37,943 nt of DNA from Candidatus Scatomonas merdigallinarum (GCA_018716305.1 DVKB01000017.1:1-37943), one strand, 5' to 3'. Positions 8,449-16,845 are shown, numbered from the stretch's first letter. The notes: a model not told the origin generated them from the letters alone. Program-made: numbers and translations.

Positions 8449-9270
8449 ATGTACAATGATTTACTGACCATCGGGCCGGTGACCATTCACGGCTACGGAC
8501 TTATGACTGCCATGGGTATTCTGGCCGCCTATTTCAGCGCTGAGTACCGGGCAAAGAAAAAAGGGCTGGACAGCAGCAAGGTCTTCGGGCTGGTTGTGTG
8601 CTGCGTAGCTCTGGGTTATGTATGCTCCAAGGCGCTGTACCTGATCACCGTGCTGCCGGATATTCTGGCGGATCCCTCCATCTTCTGGTCTTCCCTGGCC
8701 AACGGCTGGGTTGTACTGGGAGGAATTCTGGGGGGAATCCTGGGAGGCTGGCTTTACTGCAGATGGAGAAAGCTGCCCACTTGGAATTTCTTCGACGTGG
8801 GCATGGCCAGCGTGGCCCTGGCCCAGGGATTCGGCCGGATCGGCTGTTTTCTGGCCGGCTGCTGCTACGGAGCGGTGAGCCACGGCCCTTTGGCCGTTAC
8901 CTTTACGGATTCTGATTTCGCGCCTAACCACGTACCTCTGGTGCCCACCCAGCTGATCTCCAGCGCGCTGGATTTTCTGCTGTGCTTCTTCCTGATCTTC
9001 TACGACAGGAAGCTGAAAAAACGGGAGGGGGAGGTTACCGCCTGGTATCTGATCCTGTACAGCGCCGGACGGTTCGTGCTGGAATTCTGGAGAGGAGATA
9101 TTAACCGGGGATTTGTAGGACCCCTGTCTACCTCTCAGTTTATGAGTATCTTTACCTTCCTGGCAGGAGTGATCCTGCTGGTTCTGCGCAGAAAAAGCAA
9201 ACCGGTTCAGGAAAATTCCTCCGGAACAGAAGCGGAAGAGAAAACGTCCCGGGCGGAGGCGGCGGGCTGA
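8449..9270 (+). CDS. lgt: Prolipoprotein diacylglyceryl transferase
   Basis: A 273-aa integral membrane enzyme that transfers diacylglycerol from phosphatidylglycerol to the lipobox Cys of prolipoproteins. It has about seven hydrophobic segments, the Lgt signature GRIGCFLAGCCYG near residue 145 and a conserved Arg in the later RFVLEFWRGD segment. The ATG at 8449 is preferred because the protein then opens with MYNDLLTIGPVTIHGYG, the usual Lgt N-terminus; a longer in-frame start would overlap the preceding gene by 77 bp. The C-terminus is a short charged, Glu/Ala-rich tail. Substrates in this window include the lipoproteins at 6372 and 36634. Confidence 0.96.
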   Translation: MYNDLLTIGPVTIHGYGLMTAMGILAAYFSAEYRAKKKGLDSSKVFGLVVCCVALGYVCSKALYLITVLPDILADPSIFWSSLANGWVVLGGILGGILGGWLYCRWRKLPTWNFFDVGMASVALAQGFGRIGCFLAGCCYGAVSHGPLAVTFTDSDFAPNHVPLVPTQLISSALDFLLCFFLIFYDRKLKKREGEVTAWYLILYSAGRFVLEFWRGDINRGFVGPLSTSQFMSIFTFLAGVILLVLRRKSKPVQENSSGTEAEEKTSRAEAAG

Positions 9271-9293
9271 TACTCTGAAAGGGGGAAACAAGG

Positions 9294-10181
9294 ATGAAGG
9301 TATTGAACTTCGGATCTCTGAATGTAGATCAGGTGTATTCCGTGGATCACATTCTGCGGGGAGGGGAGACCCTCTCCTCTGAGAAGCTGGAACTTTTTCC
9401 CGGGGGAAAGGGACTGAACCAGTCCATTGCTCTGGCCAGAGCCGGGGTGCCGGTGTTCCACGCCGGAACCTGGGGAGAAGGCGGGGAGATGCTGCTGGAA
9501 CTGTGCCGGGAAAACGGGGTGGACACCCGCTTTCTCCGAAAGGCGGAAGGAAAAAACGGCCATACAGTCATCCAGGTAGACCGAAACGGACAGAACGGAA
9601 TCCTTCTCTTCGGGGGAAGCAATCAGAGGCAGACCCGGGAGCACATCGATGAAGTGCTGGGCTTTTTTGAAGCGGGAGACATGATTCTGCTGCAGAACGA
9701 GATCAATCTTCTGGACTATATCATCCGCAGAGCGGCGGAAAAAGAAATGATTATTGTCCTGAACCCCTCTCCCTATAACGGGAAACTTAAGGCCTGCGAC
9801 CTGAAAGCGGTGACTTATTTTCTGGTCAATGAAGTGGAAGCAGAGCAGATGACAGGGGAAAGCTCCAAAGAAGCCATGCCGGAGAAACTGCTGGAAGCAT
9901 ATCCCAAGAGCCGGTTCGTGCTGACTCTGGGAAGCGAGGGCTCTGTGTATAAGGATGCGCAAGGAGAATACCGTCAGGGGATTTTCCCGGTAAAAGCGGT
10001 GGATACCACCGGAGCCGGGGATACCTATACGGGTTATTTTATTGCTTCTGTACTTCAGGGAAAAGAGATCCCGGAGGCTCTGAGGATCGCCGCCGCGGCC
10101 TCGGCCATAGCGGTTACCCGGCCGGGGGCCTCTTCCTCTATTCCCAGGATGGAGGAAGTAGAAGCATTTCTGGAGCCATAA
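9294..10181 (+). CDS. PfkB-family carbohydrate kinase (ribokinase-like)
   Basis: A 295-aa ATP-dependent sugar kinase. The N-terminal PfkB signature is seen in GGETLSSEKLELFPGGKGLNQ, and the C-terminal signature DTTGAGDTYTGYF holds the catalytic Asp and the anion hole. The pattern NFGSLNVDQVY with GGKGLNQSIALARAG is most like ribokinase, but ribose cannot be confirmed, since no transporter or isomerase lies beside it. A strong AAAGGGGG ribosome site precedes the ATG, and a two-way terminator follows directly. Confidence 0.88.
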   Translation: MKVLNFGSLNVDQVYSVDHILRGGETLSSEKLELFPGGKGLNQSIALARAGVPVFHAGTWGEGGEMLLELCRENGVDTRFLRKAEGKNGHTVIQVDRNGQNGILLFGGSNQRQTREHIDEVLGFFEAGDMILLQNEINLLDYIIRRAAEKEMIIVLNPSPYNGKLKACDLKAVTYFLVNEVEAEQMTGESSKEAMPEKLLEAYPKSRFVLTLGSEGSVYKDAQGEYRQGIFPVKAVDTTGAGDTYTGYFIASVLQGKEIPEALRIAAAASAIAVTRPGASSSIPRMEEVEAFLEP

Positions 10182-10183
10182 AC

Positions 10184-10219
10184 AAGGGGCTGCCGGTTTT
10201 CATTACCGGCAGCCCCTTT
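10184..10219. terminator. Bidirectional intrinsic terminator
   Basis: A perfect 14-bp stem (10184-10197 with 10205-10218) with a 7-nt loop lies between convergent genes. The arm ends AAGGGG/CCCCTT, giving T or A runs usable in both directions. It ends the sugar kinase transcript and the reverse radical SAM unit. Confidence 0.85.
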
Positions 10220-10224
10220 GACAG

Positions 10225-11511
10225 TCAGAGCATGGGAGACAGATATCTGGCGCAGAAGGGCTTGCTTTTTCCCCGGTCATACACATGGAGGCTGCACCGG
10301 CGCAGCCGTTCGATGTTCAGGTTTCCGGCGTCCTGAAAGGCCATGGAAGTGAGGCTGAGACTTCCGTGGCGCATATACCAGAGGAAGGTATCAAAATCCA
10401 TTTCCTCGGAAAAGGTGCCGGAGGGAGGCGTCTCCTCCGGAGACCGGCGCCAGCGGCGGACGGTATATTCCCGGTTGTCCCTGGCAGTGCTCCGGCTGCG
10501 GGAGGAGTAGGTGATGGAGGTCAGGGGCTTCAGGCCTCCCGCGGGATTTACCAGGAAATTGGCGTGAAAGCCGCAGAGGGGATGATCGCAGCGGGAGGGC
10601 ATGAAGCTTTCTATGGGAATTCCCGTCTGGCTGCTGATGTCCGCCATAAGCTGATCCAGGGTATAGCGGTTTTCTTCCCCGGGAGATTCCGGGCAGCGGC
10701 CGAAATAGGATACCGGCTGGAAGTGTACGCCCCGGACCCCGGGAACCAGGGAGGCGGCCAGGGAGATCAGTTCTCCCAGATTCCGGTGGTTGACGCCTTT
10801 GACCACCGTGGGAACCAGGGTCACGCCCAGCCGCAGATCCGAGCAGACCCGGACAGCCTGCAGCTTAGTCTGCAGGAGAGGCTTTCCCCGGAGAACTTTA
10901 TAGATTTCATCCCGGGTGCCGTCGAATTGAAGAAATACAATGTCCAGCCCGGCCTCCGCCAGAGCCGCGGCATAGTCGGGGTTCTCCGCCATCCGGATGC
11001 CGTTGGTGTTTACCTGCACGTAACTGCAGCCGGCTTCTTTGGCATAACGCACCAGCTCAGGCAGATCCTCCCGGAGAGTGGGTTCGCCTCCGGAGAGCTG
11101 GAGCAGAGGCTGGCCGCACTGAGAGACGATCTCCCGGACGGCGGCTTTCAGGTCTTCTAAAGAGGGATCCTCTGTATTTCGTCCTCCGTCGGCAAAACAG
11201 TAGCGGCAGCGGAGATTGCAGCGTTCCGTCACCTCCAGCAGAGCGCAGCAGGTGCCGCTGTCATGCTCCGGGCAGATGCCGCAGTTTGCGGGACAGTCTG
11301 CCCCGGCCTTTGGGGGCAGAGGCTCTGTTCCCAGAAGCCACCTGTCAAAGTCCACCGCCCCCTGCCAGATCAGGGTTTGAAAAGAACCGTGTTCCGGGCA
11401 GGTCTTTTCCATAAAAATCCTTCCGTCCTCCCGGCGGCAGAGAGCCGCGGGCAGATTTTGCAGGCACACCGGGCAGACGGAGCGGGTCTTGCGAATTACC
11501 ATATCTTTCAT
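10225..11511 (-). CDS. Radical SAM protein of the Tes/MJ0619-like type
   Basis: A 428-aa iron-sulfur enzyme. The N-terminus has a rubredoxin-like CPVC (Cys13, Cys16) and a TCPEHG motif, followed by CPANCGICPEHDSGTCC and the radical SAM cluster motif CNLRCRYC (Cys98, Cys102, Cys105). LSGGEPTLREDL gives the SAM-binding Gly-rich strand. A C-terminal Cys pair (RRCSLH and FCARY) could hold another cluster or metal. This layout matches the family including tetraether lipid synthase and MJ0619-like methylases, but the substrate is unknown. The start at 11511 forms an ATGA overlap with the stop of the CobW-like GTPase, so the two are translationally coupled. A longer start at 11529 is less likely. 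Confidence 0.8.
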   Translation of the reverse strand: MKDMVIRKTRSVCPVCLQNLPAALCRREDGRIFMEKTCPEHGSFQTLIWQGAVDFDRWLLGTEPLPPKAGADCPANCGICPEHDSGTCCALLEVTERCNLRCRYCFADGGRNTEDPSLEDLKAAVREIVSQCGQPLLQLSGGEPTLREDLPELVRYAKEAGCSYVQVNTNGIRMAENPDYAAALAEAGLDIVFLQFDGTRDEIYKVLRGKPLLQTKLQAVRVCSDLRLGVTLVPTVVKGVNHRNLGELISLAASLVPGVRGVHFQPVSYFGRCPESPGEENRYTLDQLMADISSQTGIPIESFMPSRCDHPLCGFHANFLVNPAGGLKPLTSITYSSRSRSTARDNREYTVRRWRRSPEETPPSGTFSEEMDFDTFLWYMRHGSLSLTSMAFQDAGNLNIERLRRCSLHVYDRGKSKPFCARYLSPML

Positions 11512-12569
11512 TCCCCCATACCGAAGCATTCTTTTTTAAAAACGGCCAGTTCCAGCTGATACCGGCCGGAGATCTCCCCCAGGGTTTCCGTAATCAGAGA
11601 ATCCAGGATCCCCGGGGGACAGGCGGCGCTGGCATTGAGGATCACAGCCGCGGCGGTACAGGGACGGGCGAACCGGCGGCTGACTTCCACCGGGCGCCGG
11701 GTTCCCAGAAGATCCGCTTTGCCGAAATCTCCTTCCGGTTCCCAGGCCAGCAGCTTCAGGTGGGGAATCTCAAAACCGGCGGCCCGGAACCGTACCTGAA
11801 CTTCTTCTGCCAGATCCGTCAGATAGCGGTTTCCGTCAAAGGTATTGCAGCAGACCGCCGCGTGGCACTGGAGATAGTACTCGCTGAGTTTTTCCATGGA
11901 GGCCCGGAAGGCTTCTCCCCCGTAGCCGATATCCGGACGGCGCATGGAGGCCGTTCCCTCTTTCAGGGCCTGGGCCAGAGCCTCAAGACCCTCTTCCTTC
12001 AGGGCGCTGATAAGGAGAACCCGGGCATGGGGATAGCGCTGTTCCAGCCAGGCTTTGTCCGCTTCCGCCTGTTCCCGGCTGAGGAGATCGCATTTGTTGA
12101 GAAGAATGAGATCCGCCTCTATCAGCTGGGTGTCCAGCAGATACTCCATATCGCCTCCCCGGCCGTCTCGAAGAAGGTCTACGGTCCGAGGTTCCGTCAG
12201 CACCGTAAAAGGCGCCAGATCAAACTGTCCGGGAAATTTTTCCTCCAGACCGTGGTACACATGCTCCAGAGCGCCCACTCCAAACCCGGGGATATCGGAG
12301 ATGACCAGCTCACAGCCCTCCCGGTAATAAGCGTTCAGCCGGTCCGCCAGTTTCTCATTCTGGTAACAGATGCAGGTCTCAGTCATTTCTGAGGCGTTGC
12401 ATCCCTTCAGCCGGGCCAGCCGGTGATCCGCCAGGGTTACTCCATGCCCCAGATCGTTGGAGATCATGGCGGCTTTTCCGTGACGTTTTGTGTAATATTC
12501 AGTCAGGGCCATCATAGCGGTGGTTTTTCCGGAACCCAGAAAACCGCTGAATACAGCAAATTTTCTCAT
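11508..12569 (-). CDS. CobW/G3E-type GTP-binding protein
   Basis: A 353-aa P-loop GTPase. SGFLGSGKTT (residues 8-17) is Walker A, TCICY (Cys66, Cys68) corresponds to the family's Cys-x-Cys-Cys metal motif with the last Cys replaced by Tyr, and LLNKCD is the guanine-specificity motif. Members insert metals or cobalamin or activate metalloenzymes. The ATG at 12569 has the best spacing to AGAGAGG; ATGs at 12575 and 12590 are also in frame. It is the first gene of a two-gene unit with the radical SAM protein, so it probably helps load or mature that enzyme or its corrinoid or metal partner. That role is inference. Confidence 0.82.
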   Translation of the reverse strand: MRKFAVFSGFLGSGKTTAMMALTEYYTKRHGKAAMISNDLGHGVTLADHRLARLKGCNASEMTETCICYQNEKLADRLNAYYREGCELVISDIPGFGVGALEHVYHGLEEKFPGQFDLAPFTVLTEPRTVDLLRDGRGGDMEYLLDTQLIEADLILLNKCDLLSREQAEADKAWLEQRYPHARVLLISALKEEGLEALAQALKEGTASMRRPDIGYGGEAFRASMEKLSEYYLQCHAAVCCNTFDGNRYLTDLAEEVQVRFRAAGFEIPHLKLLAWEPEGDFGKADLLGTRRPVEVSRRFARPCTAAAVILNASAACPPGILDSLITETLGEISGRYQLELAVFKKECFGMGE

Positions 12570-12602
12570 GCGCATGCGCCTCTCTTTCACAGCCTTTTTT
12601 TA

Positions 12603-12631
12603 ATAGTAGCTGAAAAAAGGATCTCTTTCAA
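12603..12631 (-). promoter_or_regulatory. Sigma-A promoter for the GTPase-radical SAM unit
   Basis: Reading the reverse strand, TTGAAA (12631-12626) and TACTAT (12608-12603) are 17 bp apart. It lies about 35 bp upstream of the GTPase start in the divergent gap with spoVT. Confidence 0.65.
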
Positions 12632-12636
12632 TACAG

Positions 12637-12665
12637 GCATAATTTTTTTTCTTTTACAGATACTA
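12637..12665 (+). promoter_or_regulatory. Sigma-G-like promoter for spoVT
   Basis: GCATA at 12637-12641 and GATACTA at 12659-12665 are 17 bp apart. This fits the forespore sigma-G pattern (GnATR, 17-18 bp, CATnnTA) except for the first base of the -10. SpoVT is known to be sigma-G dependent in Bacillus. The site lies 85 bp before the gene. Confidence 0.5.
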
Positions 12666-12750
12666 CCTTTACGACACACAGGAAGGGATGCAGGCGATTT
12701 TTCCGCGCTGCCGGCATCCCGCAAATACCGTAAGACGGAGGACTTTTAAT

Positions 12751-13299
12751 ATGAGAGCGACAGGAATTGTGAGAAGGATAGATGATCTGGGCCGGGTGGT
12801 GATTCCCAAAGAGATCCGGAGAACCATGCGGATCCGTGAGGGGGAACCGATGGAAATTTTTACCGGCCGGGAGGGAGAGATCATACTGAAAAAATATTCG
12901 CCCATCGGAGAACTGGGAGCCTTTGCCAGAGAATACGCCCAGTCCCTCTCCCAGGTCAGCGGACACCTGGTCTGCATTTCCGACCATGACCAGATCATTG
13001 CCGCGTCCGGTCCGGACCAGCGGGAATATCTGGGAAAAACCATCAGCCGGGAACTGGAGCAGGCGATTATAGAGCGGGAAAGCATCTGCGCGGGCAGAAA
13101 TGAAAAAGAGTTTATTCCCGCCACCCAGGATGACCGTCTGGACACCGCGTGCCAGGTGATTGTCCCCATTATCAGCGCGGGAGACGCCATCGGCTCGGTG
13201 GTTCTGCTGGGGAAAAACACCGGACAGAAAATGGGAGAGACAGAACAGAAGCTGGCCATGGCGGCTTCCCTGTTTCTGGGCAAGCAGATGGAACAGTGA
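12751..13299 (+). CDS. spoVT: Stage V sporulation protein T, AbrB-family regulator
   Basis: A 182-aa forespore transcription factor. The N-terminal AbrB/MazE-type swapped-hairpin DNA-binding domain begins MRATGIVRRIDDLGRVVIPK, the form seen in SpoVT and AbrB. The remainder (from about residue 55) is the GAF-like sensor domain typical of SpoVT, with HLVCISDHDQIIAASG and VIVPIISAGDAIGSVVLLG. Length is close to the 178 aa of Bacillus SpoVT. The ATG at 12751 follows GGAGGAC; an upstream in-frame start at 12688 lacks a ribosome site. It tunes sigma-G gene expression and germination in spore formers. Transcription is divergent from the GTPase-radical SAM pair. Confidence 0.95.
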   Translation: MRATGIVRRIDDLGRVVIPKEIRRTMRIREGEPMEIFTGREGEIILKKYSPIGELGAFAREYAQSLSQVSGHLVCISDHDQIIAASGPDQREYLGKTISRELEQAIIERESICAGRNEKEFIPATQDDRLDTACQVIVPIISAGDAIGSVVLLGKNTGQKMGETEQKLAMAASLFLGKQMEQ

Positions 13300-13314
13300 G
13301 AAAAGCCGGTCCTC

Positions 13315-13343
13315 TTGACTTTTATACGGCGGTATGACAAAAT
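13315..13343 (+). promoter_or_regulatory. Promoter for the guanylate-kinase-like gene
   Basis: TTGACT at 13315-13320 and CAAAAT at 13338-13343 are 17 bp apart in the 110-bp gap after spoVT. The -10 is imperfect. Confidence 0.45.
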
Positions 13344-13409
13344 ACTTAGTACTGCAAACCGTTGAAATACCCGGCTCCGGCGGGAAAAGTCAGGAGGACA
13401 GATACATAG

Positions 13410-14012
13410 ATGGGAAAACTGTTTTATATTATGGGAAAAAGCGCTTCCGGAAAAGATCATATATACGAGGCCCTGCTGCGGGATCCGGCGCTGGGGCTTT
13501 CGCCGCTGGTGCTGTATACTACCCGGCCCATCCGGCAGAACGAGAGGGATGGAAGGGAGTATCATTTTGTGGATCAGGAGAAGATGGTGCGGCTGCGTCT
13601 GGCCGGCCGGATCATTGAGGAAAGAGTTTACGACACCGTCTTCGGCCCCTGGTATTATTTTACCGCCGATGAGGGGCAGATCCGCCTGGACCGGGCAGAT
13701 TACCTGGGAATCGGAACCCTGGAGTCCTTTCAGAACCTGAAGAAGTATTTCGGAGAGGACAAAATCTGTCCTGTCTATATTGAGACAGAGGACGGAATCC
13801 GGCTGCGCCGGGCTCTGCAGCGGGAAGAGAAACAGAAAGCGCCCGCCTATGGGGAGATGTGCCGGCGGTTTCTGGCGGACTGCGAGGATTTTTCGGAAGA
13901 AAACCTGCGGCGGGCGGGGATTGTCCGGAAATTCCGCAACAACGGCCCTCTGGAGGACTGCCTGAAGGAGATCGCCGGATACATAGCGGCGGAAAAAAAC
14001 GCTGTATCTTAA
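13410..14012 (+). CDS. Guanylate-kinase-like P-loop protein
   Basis: A 200-aa protein with the guanylate kinase fold signature. The P-loop GKSASGKD (residues 9-16) ends in Asp, where canonical kinases have Ser or Thr followed by Thr. YTTRPIRQNERDGREYHFV matches the GMP-binding segment, and YDTVFGPWYYFT stands where guanylate kinase has YGT. The C-terminal part diverges from true Gmk. Gmk makes GDP from GMP; with the altered P-loop and lid this may be a paralogue with another nucleotide or phosphosugar substrate (PhnN-like enzymes share this fold). It sits where many Firmicutes have tmk, directly before holB. The ribosome site is AGGAGG about 10 bp upstream. Confidence 0.7.
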   Translation: MGKLFYIMGKSASGKDHIYEALLRDPALGLSPLVLYTTRPIRQNERDGREYHFVDQEKMVRLRLAGRIIEERVYDTVFGPWYYFTADEGQIRLDRADYLGIGTLESFQNLKKYFGEDKICPVYIETEDGIRLRRALQREEKQKAPAYGEMCRRFLADCEDFSEENLRRAGIVRKFRNNGPLEDCLKEIAGYIAAEKNAVS

Positions 14013-14022
14013 AATAGATTTA

Positions 14023-14031
14023 TGCTATACT
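14023..14031 (+). promoter_or_regulatory. Extended -10 promoter for holB operon
   Basis: TGCTATACT is an extended -10 element with a good TATACT hexamer, and no clear -35 is seen. It is followed by a TGGCGCC/GGCGCCA hairpin in the leader (14038-14062) and the holB ribosome site. Confidence 0.45.
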
Positions 14032-14083
14032 GAGTGTGGCGCCCAGGCGTAACCGGCGCCATTGGATTTAGGAGGTGATTCAT

Positions 14084-15091
14084 ATGGAAGAAATCAACGA
14101 GATGAAAGGATTTGACGGGGTAGTGGGCCACCAGGAAATTATCTCTCATCTCCAGAATGCCATCCGTCTGGGAAAGGTATCTCATGCCTACATTTTCGGC
14201 GGGGAACACGGGGCAGGCAAAAAACTGCTGGCCTCTCTGTTTGCTATGACCCTCCAGTGCCAGGAACAGGGCGTTGAACCCTGTATGAAATGTCCCTCCT
14301 GCCGCAAGGCGCTGAACAAAAATCATCCGGACATTATCTATGTGGTTCACGAAAAACCAAATTCTATCGGGATAGATGAGATCCGGGGACAGCTGATCAA
14401 TGATGTGGGGATCCGGCCCTATGAGAGTCCCTACAAGATATATATTGTAAACGACGCGGACAAGCTGACCCTGCAGGCGCAGAACGCCCTGCTGAAAACC
14501 ATTGAGGAGCCGCCGGCCTATGCGGTGATTCTGCTTCTGGCGGACAATCCGGACGCGCTGCTGCCCACCATCACTTCCCGGTGCGTGCTGCTGAGCTTAA
14601 AGCCGGTGGGCGACAGATTGGTGAAGGATTACCTGATGGAACGCATGCATATTCCGGATTACCAGGCGGAAGTGCAGGCGGCCTTTGCCCAGGGCAATAT
14701 CGGAAAAGCGAAAAAAACCGCGGAATCCAGAGAATTCGCGGAGATGACCGCCAACGCTCTGCAGCTTCTGAAGCGGGCGAGGAGCATGGCCGTGTACGAA
14801 CTGGTGGAGGCGGTCCGGAGCATGTCCCAGGAGAAGGACAATATCTATGAGTATCTGGAGCTTTTCCTCATGTGGTTCCGGGATGTGCTCTTATTTAAAG
14901 CCACCAAAGAAGTGGACAACCTGGTGTTTAAAGAAGAAATCAACGCCATCAAGGAACGGGCTACCCAGAGTTCCTATGAAGGGCTGGAAAAGATTATCGA
15001 AGCCATACATACGGCAGACGGCCGTCTGCATGCCAATGTTAATTTTGATCTGGTCATGGAACTGCTGTTTCTGACCATTAAGGAGAACTGA
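14084..15091 (+). CDS. holB: DNA polymerase III delta-prime subunit
   Basis: A 335-aa clamp-loader subunit. It begins with FDGVVGHQEIISHLQNAIRLGKVSHAYIF, the usual HolB/DnaX-like opening, has a P-loop-like GGEHGAGKK, a zinc-finger set of cysteines (CQEQGVEPCMKCPSC), the sensor region LLKTIEEPPAYAVILLL, and TITSRC typical of clamp-loader AAA+ proteins. The ATG at 14084 follows AGGAGGTGA; a GTG at 14075 lies inside that ribosome site and is rejected. It is the first gene of the conserved holB-yaaT-yabB-rsmI cluster, and yaaT starts 1 bp after its stop. Confidence 0.95.
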   Translation: MEEINEMKGFDGVVGHQEIISHLQNAIRLGKVSHAYIFGGEHGAGKKLLASLFAMTLQCQEQGVEPCMKCPSCRKALNKNHPDIIYVVHEKPNSIGIDEIRGQLINDVGIRPYESPYKIYIVNDADKLTLQAQNALLKTIEEPPAYAVILLLADNPDALLPTITSRCVLLSLKPVGDRLVKDYLMERMHIPDYQAEVQAAFAQGNIGKAKKTAESREFAEMTANALQLLKRARSMAVYELVEAVRSMSQEKDNIYEYLELFLMWFRDVLLFKATKEVDNLVFKEEINAIKERATQSSYEGLEKIIEAIHTADGRLHANVNFDLVMELLFLTIKEN

Positions 15092-15092
15092 G

Positions 15093-16109
15093 ATGACTAC
15101 AATTATCGGAGTGAGATTTCGCAACATGGGGAAGGTCTACTACTTCGGTCCGAAATCTCTGAACATAGAAGCGGGAGATCACGTAATCGTAGAGACAGCC
15201 AGAGGCGTGGAGTACGGCTGTGTAGTTCTGGGCCCCCGGGAGGTGGAGGACAGCCGGATCGTGCAGCCTCTGAAAGAAGTGATCCGCATTGCCACCCCCA
15301 AGGACGATGCCCGGGAGGAGAGCAATCGAAGGAAAGAGAAGGAGGCTTTTCAGATCTGTCAGAAGAAGATCGCCGCCCACAATCTGGACATGAAGCTCAT
15401 CGACGCGGAATACACCTTTGACAACAACAAAGTCCTGTTCTATTTTACCGCGGACGGGAGGGTGGACTTCCGGGAACTGGTAAAGGATCTGGCCTCTGTC
15501 TTCAAGACCCGGATCGAACTGCGCCAGATCGGCGTCCGGGATGAGACCAAAATCCTGGGAGGCATCGGTATCTGCGGCCGTCCCCTCTGCTGCCATACCT
15601 ATCTGTCGGAGTTCGCTCCGGTTTCTATCAAGATGGCGAAGGAACAGAATCTGTCTCTGAATCCCACCAAAATTTCCGGCACCTGCGGCCGGCTGATGTG
15701 CTGCCTGAAAAATGAGCAGGAAACCTACGAGTATCTGAATAAAAAACTTCCCGGAAACGGAGACCTTGTATCCACTCCTGAGGGAATCCTGGGAGAGGTG
15801 CAGAGCGTCAACGTACTGCGGCAGCTGGTAAAGGTTGTGGTCAACGTAGAGGATGAAAAAGAGATCCGGGAATACCCGGCCGGCGAACTGCGGATTAAGC
15901 AGAAGCATAAAAAAGGCCGGGATAAGGAAAAAGAGAAAGAAAAAGACCTGACTTCTGAAGAGAAGAAGGAACTGGAAAAACTGGAGAAGGAACAGCAGGA
16001 GTCCGGCGGCCGCAGGGAAAAAGAGGAGGGCCGGGAAAAGAAGCGCCAGTCAAAGAAAGGATCGGAACATGGAAAACGTAAAGCTTCAGCCGGGAGAACA
16101 GCTGGATGA
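15093..16109 (+). CDS. yaaT: PSP1-domain protein YaaT/RicT
   Basis: A 338-aa PSP1-family protein. In Bacillus, RicT/YaaT works with YlbF and YmcA in an iron-sulfur complex that promotes RNase Y-dependent mRNA maturation and Spo0A phosphorylation. Two Cys-rich motifs are clear: CGRPLCC and CGRLMCC, with the family's SLNPTKISGTCGRLMCC region between residues 185 and 210. The last 70 residues are an extended Lys/Glu-rich tail, longer than in Bacillus and predicted to be helical or disordered. The ribosome site is GGAGAA inside the end of holB. The stop overlaps the next gene by 41 bp. Confidence 0.93.
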   Translation: MTTIIGVRFRNMGKVYYFGPKSLNIEAGDHVIVETARGVEYGCVVLGPREVEDSRIVQPLKEVIRIATPKDDAREESNRRKEKEAFQICQKKIAAHNLDMKLIDAEYTFDNNKVLFYFTADGRVDFRELVKDLASVFKTRIELRQIGVRDETKILGGIGICGRPLCCHTYLSEFAPVSIKMAKEQNLSLNPTKISGTCGRLMCCLKNEQETYEYLNKKLPGNGDLVSTPEGILGEVQSVNVLRQLVKVVVNVEDEKEIREYPAGELRIKQKHKKGRDKEKEKEKDLTSEEKKELEKLEKEQQESGGRREKEEGREKKRQSKKGSEHGKRKASAGRTAG

Positions 16110-16812
16110 TCTCCAGAACGGATACCATATTATCCAGTCCCGGCAGGGATTCCGCTACGGCATTGACGCCGTTCTGCTCTCCGCTTTCGCCAGGGTAAAG
16201 CCGGGGGAGAAGGTGCTGGATATGGGAACCGGCACGGGAATCCTTCCCATTCTGCTGGCGGCGAAAACACCGGGCAGGTGTTTTACGGGACTGGAGATCC
16301 AGGAGAAAAGCGCCAAAATGGCCAGGCGGAGCGTGGCCTTTAACGGACTGGAAGAAAAAATCCGGATCGTGACAGGAGATATAAAAGAAGCCGCGGCCAT
16401 TTTCGGCCCGGCTTCTTTTGACGTGGCGGTCAGCAATCCGCCCTATATGACAGGTCAGCACGGCCTGGTAAATCCGGAGCAGGAAAAAGCCATTGCCCGC
16501 CATGAGGTGCTGTGCACGCTGGAGGATCTGGTAAGGGAGACCGCCGCGGTGCTGACTTCCCGGGGGAGATTTTATCTGGTGCACCGGCCCTTCCGGCTGG
16601 CGGAAATCATGGGCATGCTGATGAAGTACCGGCTGGAGCCCAAGCGGATGCAGCTGGTGTATCCGTACGTGGACCGGGAGCCAAACATGGTTCTGCTGGA
16701 AGCCTGCAAAAACGGAAATCCCAGGATCACCGTGGAAAAGCCTCTGATCGTCTATGAACAGCCGGGACAGTATACCCGGCAGGTACGGGAAATGTACGGG
16801 GATGGAAGATAA
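16069..16812 (+). CDS. yabB: tRNA1(Val) A37 N6-methyltransferase family (YabB/YfiC)
   Basis: A 247-aa SAM-dependent N6-adenine methyltransferase. It has the SAM-binding motif LDMGTGTGILPILLA near residue 46 and the catalytic NPPY tetrapeptide (SNPPYMTGQ) near 125. The opening GEQLDDLQNGYHIIQ and FRYGIDAVLLSAFA is typical of YabB/YfiC, which methylates A37 of tRNA-Val in E. coli. The start lies inside the yaaT coding sequence, whose last 41 bp it overlaps, with GAAAGGA upstream, so translational coupling is likely. rsmI follows, as in other Firmicutes. Confidence 0.9.
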   Translation: MENVKLQPGEQLDDLQNGYHIIQSRQGFRYGIDAVLLSAFARVKPGEKVLDMGTGTGILPILLAAKTPGRCFTGLEIQEKSAKMARRSVAFNGLEEKIRIVTGDIKEAAAIFGPASFDVAVSNPPYMTGQHGLVNPEQEKAIARHEVLCTLEDLVRETAAVLTSRGRFYLVHRPFRLAEIMGMLMKYRLEPKRMQLVYPYVDREPNMVLLEACKNGNPRITVEKPLIVYEQPGQYTRQVREMYGDGR

Positions 16813-16845
16813 AGAACCGGGCGGCCGGCGGAAAGGAGAGAGAAG

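Noticed and set aside
14038-14062. GGCGCC hairpin before holB as a terminator.
   Set aside because: No T tract; it lies downstream of the predicted promoter and is more likely a leader hairpin.
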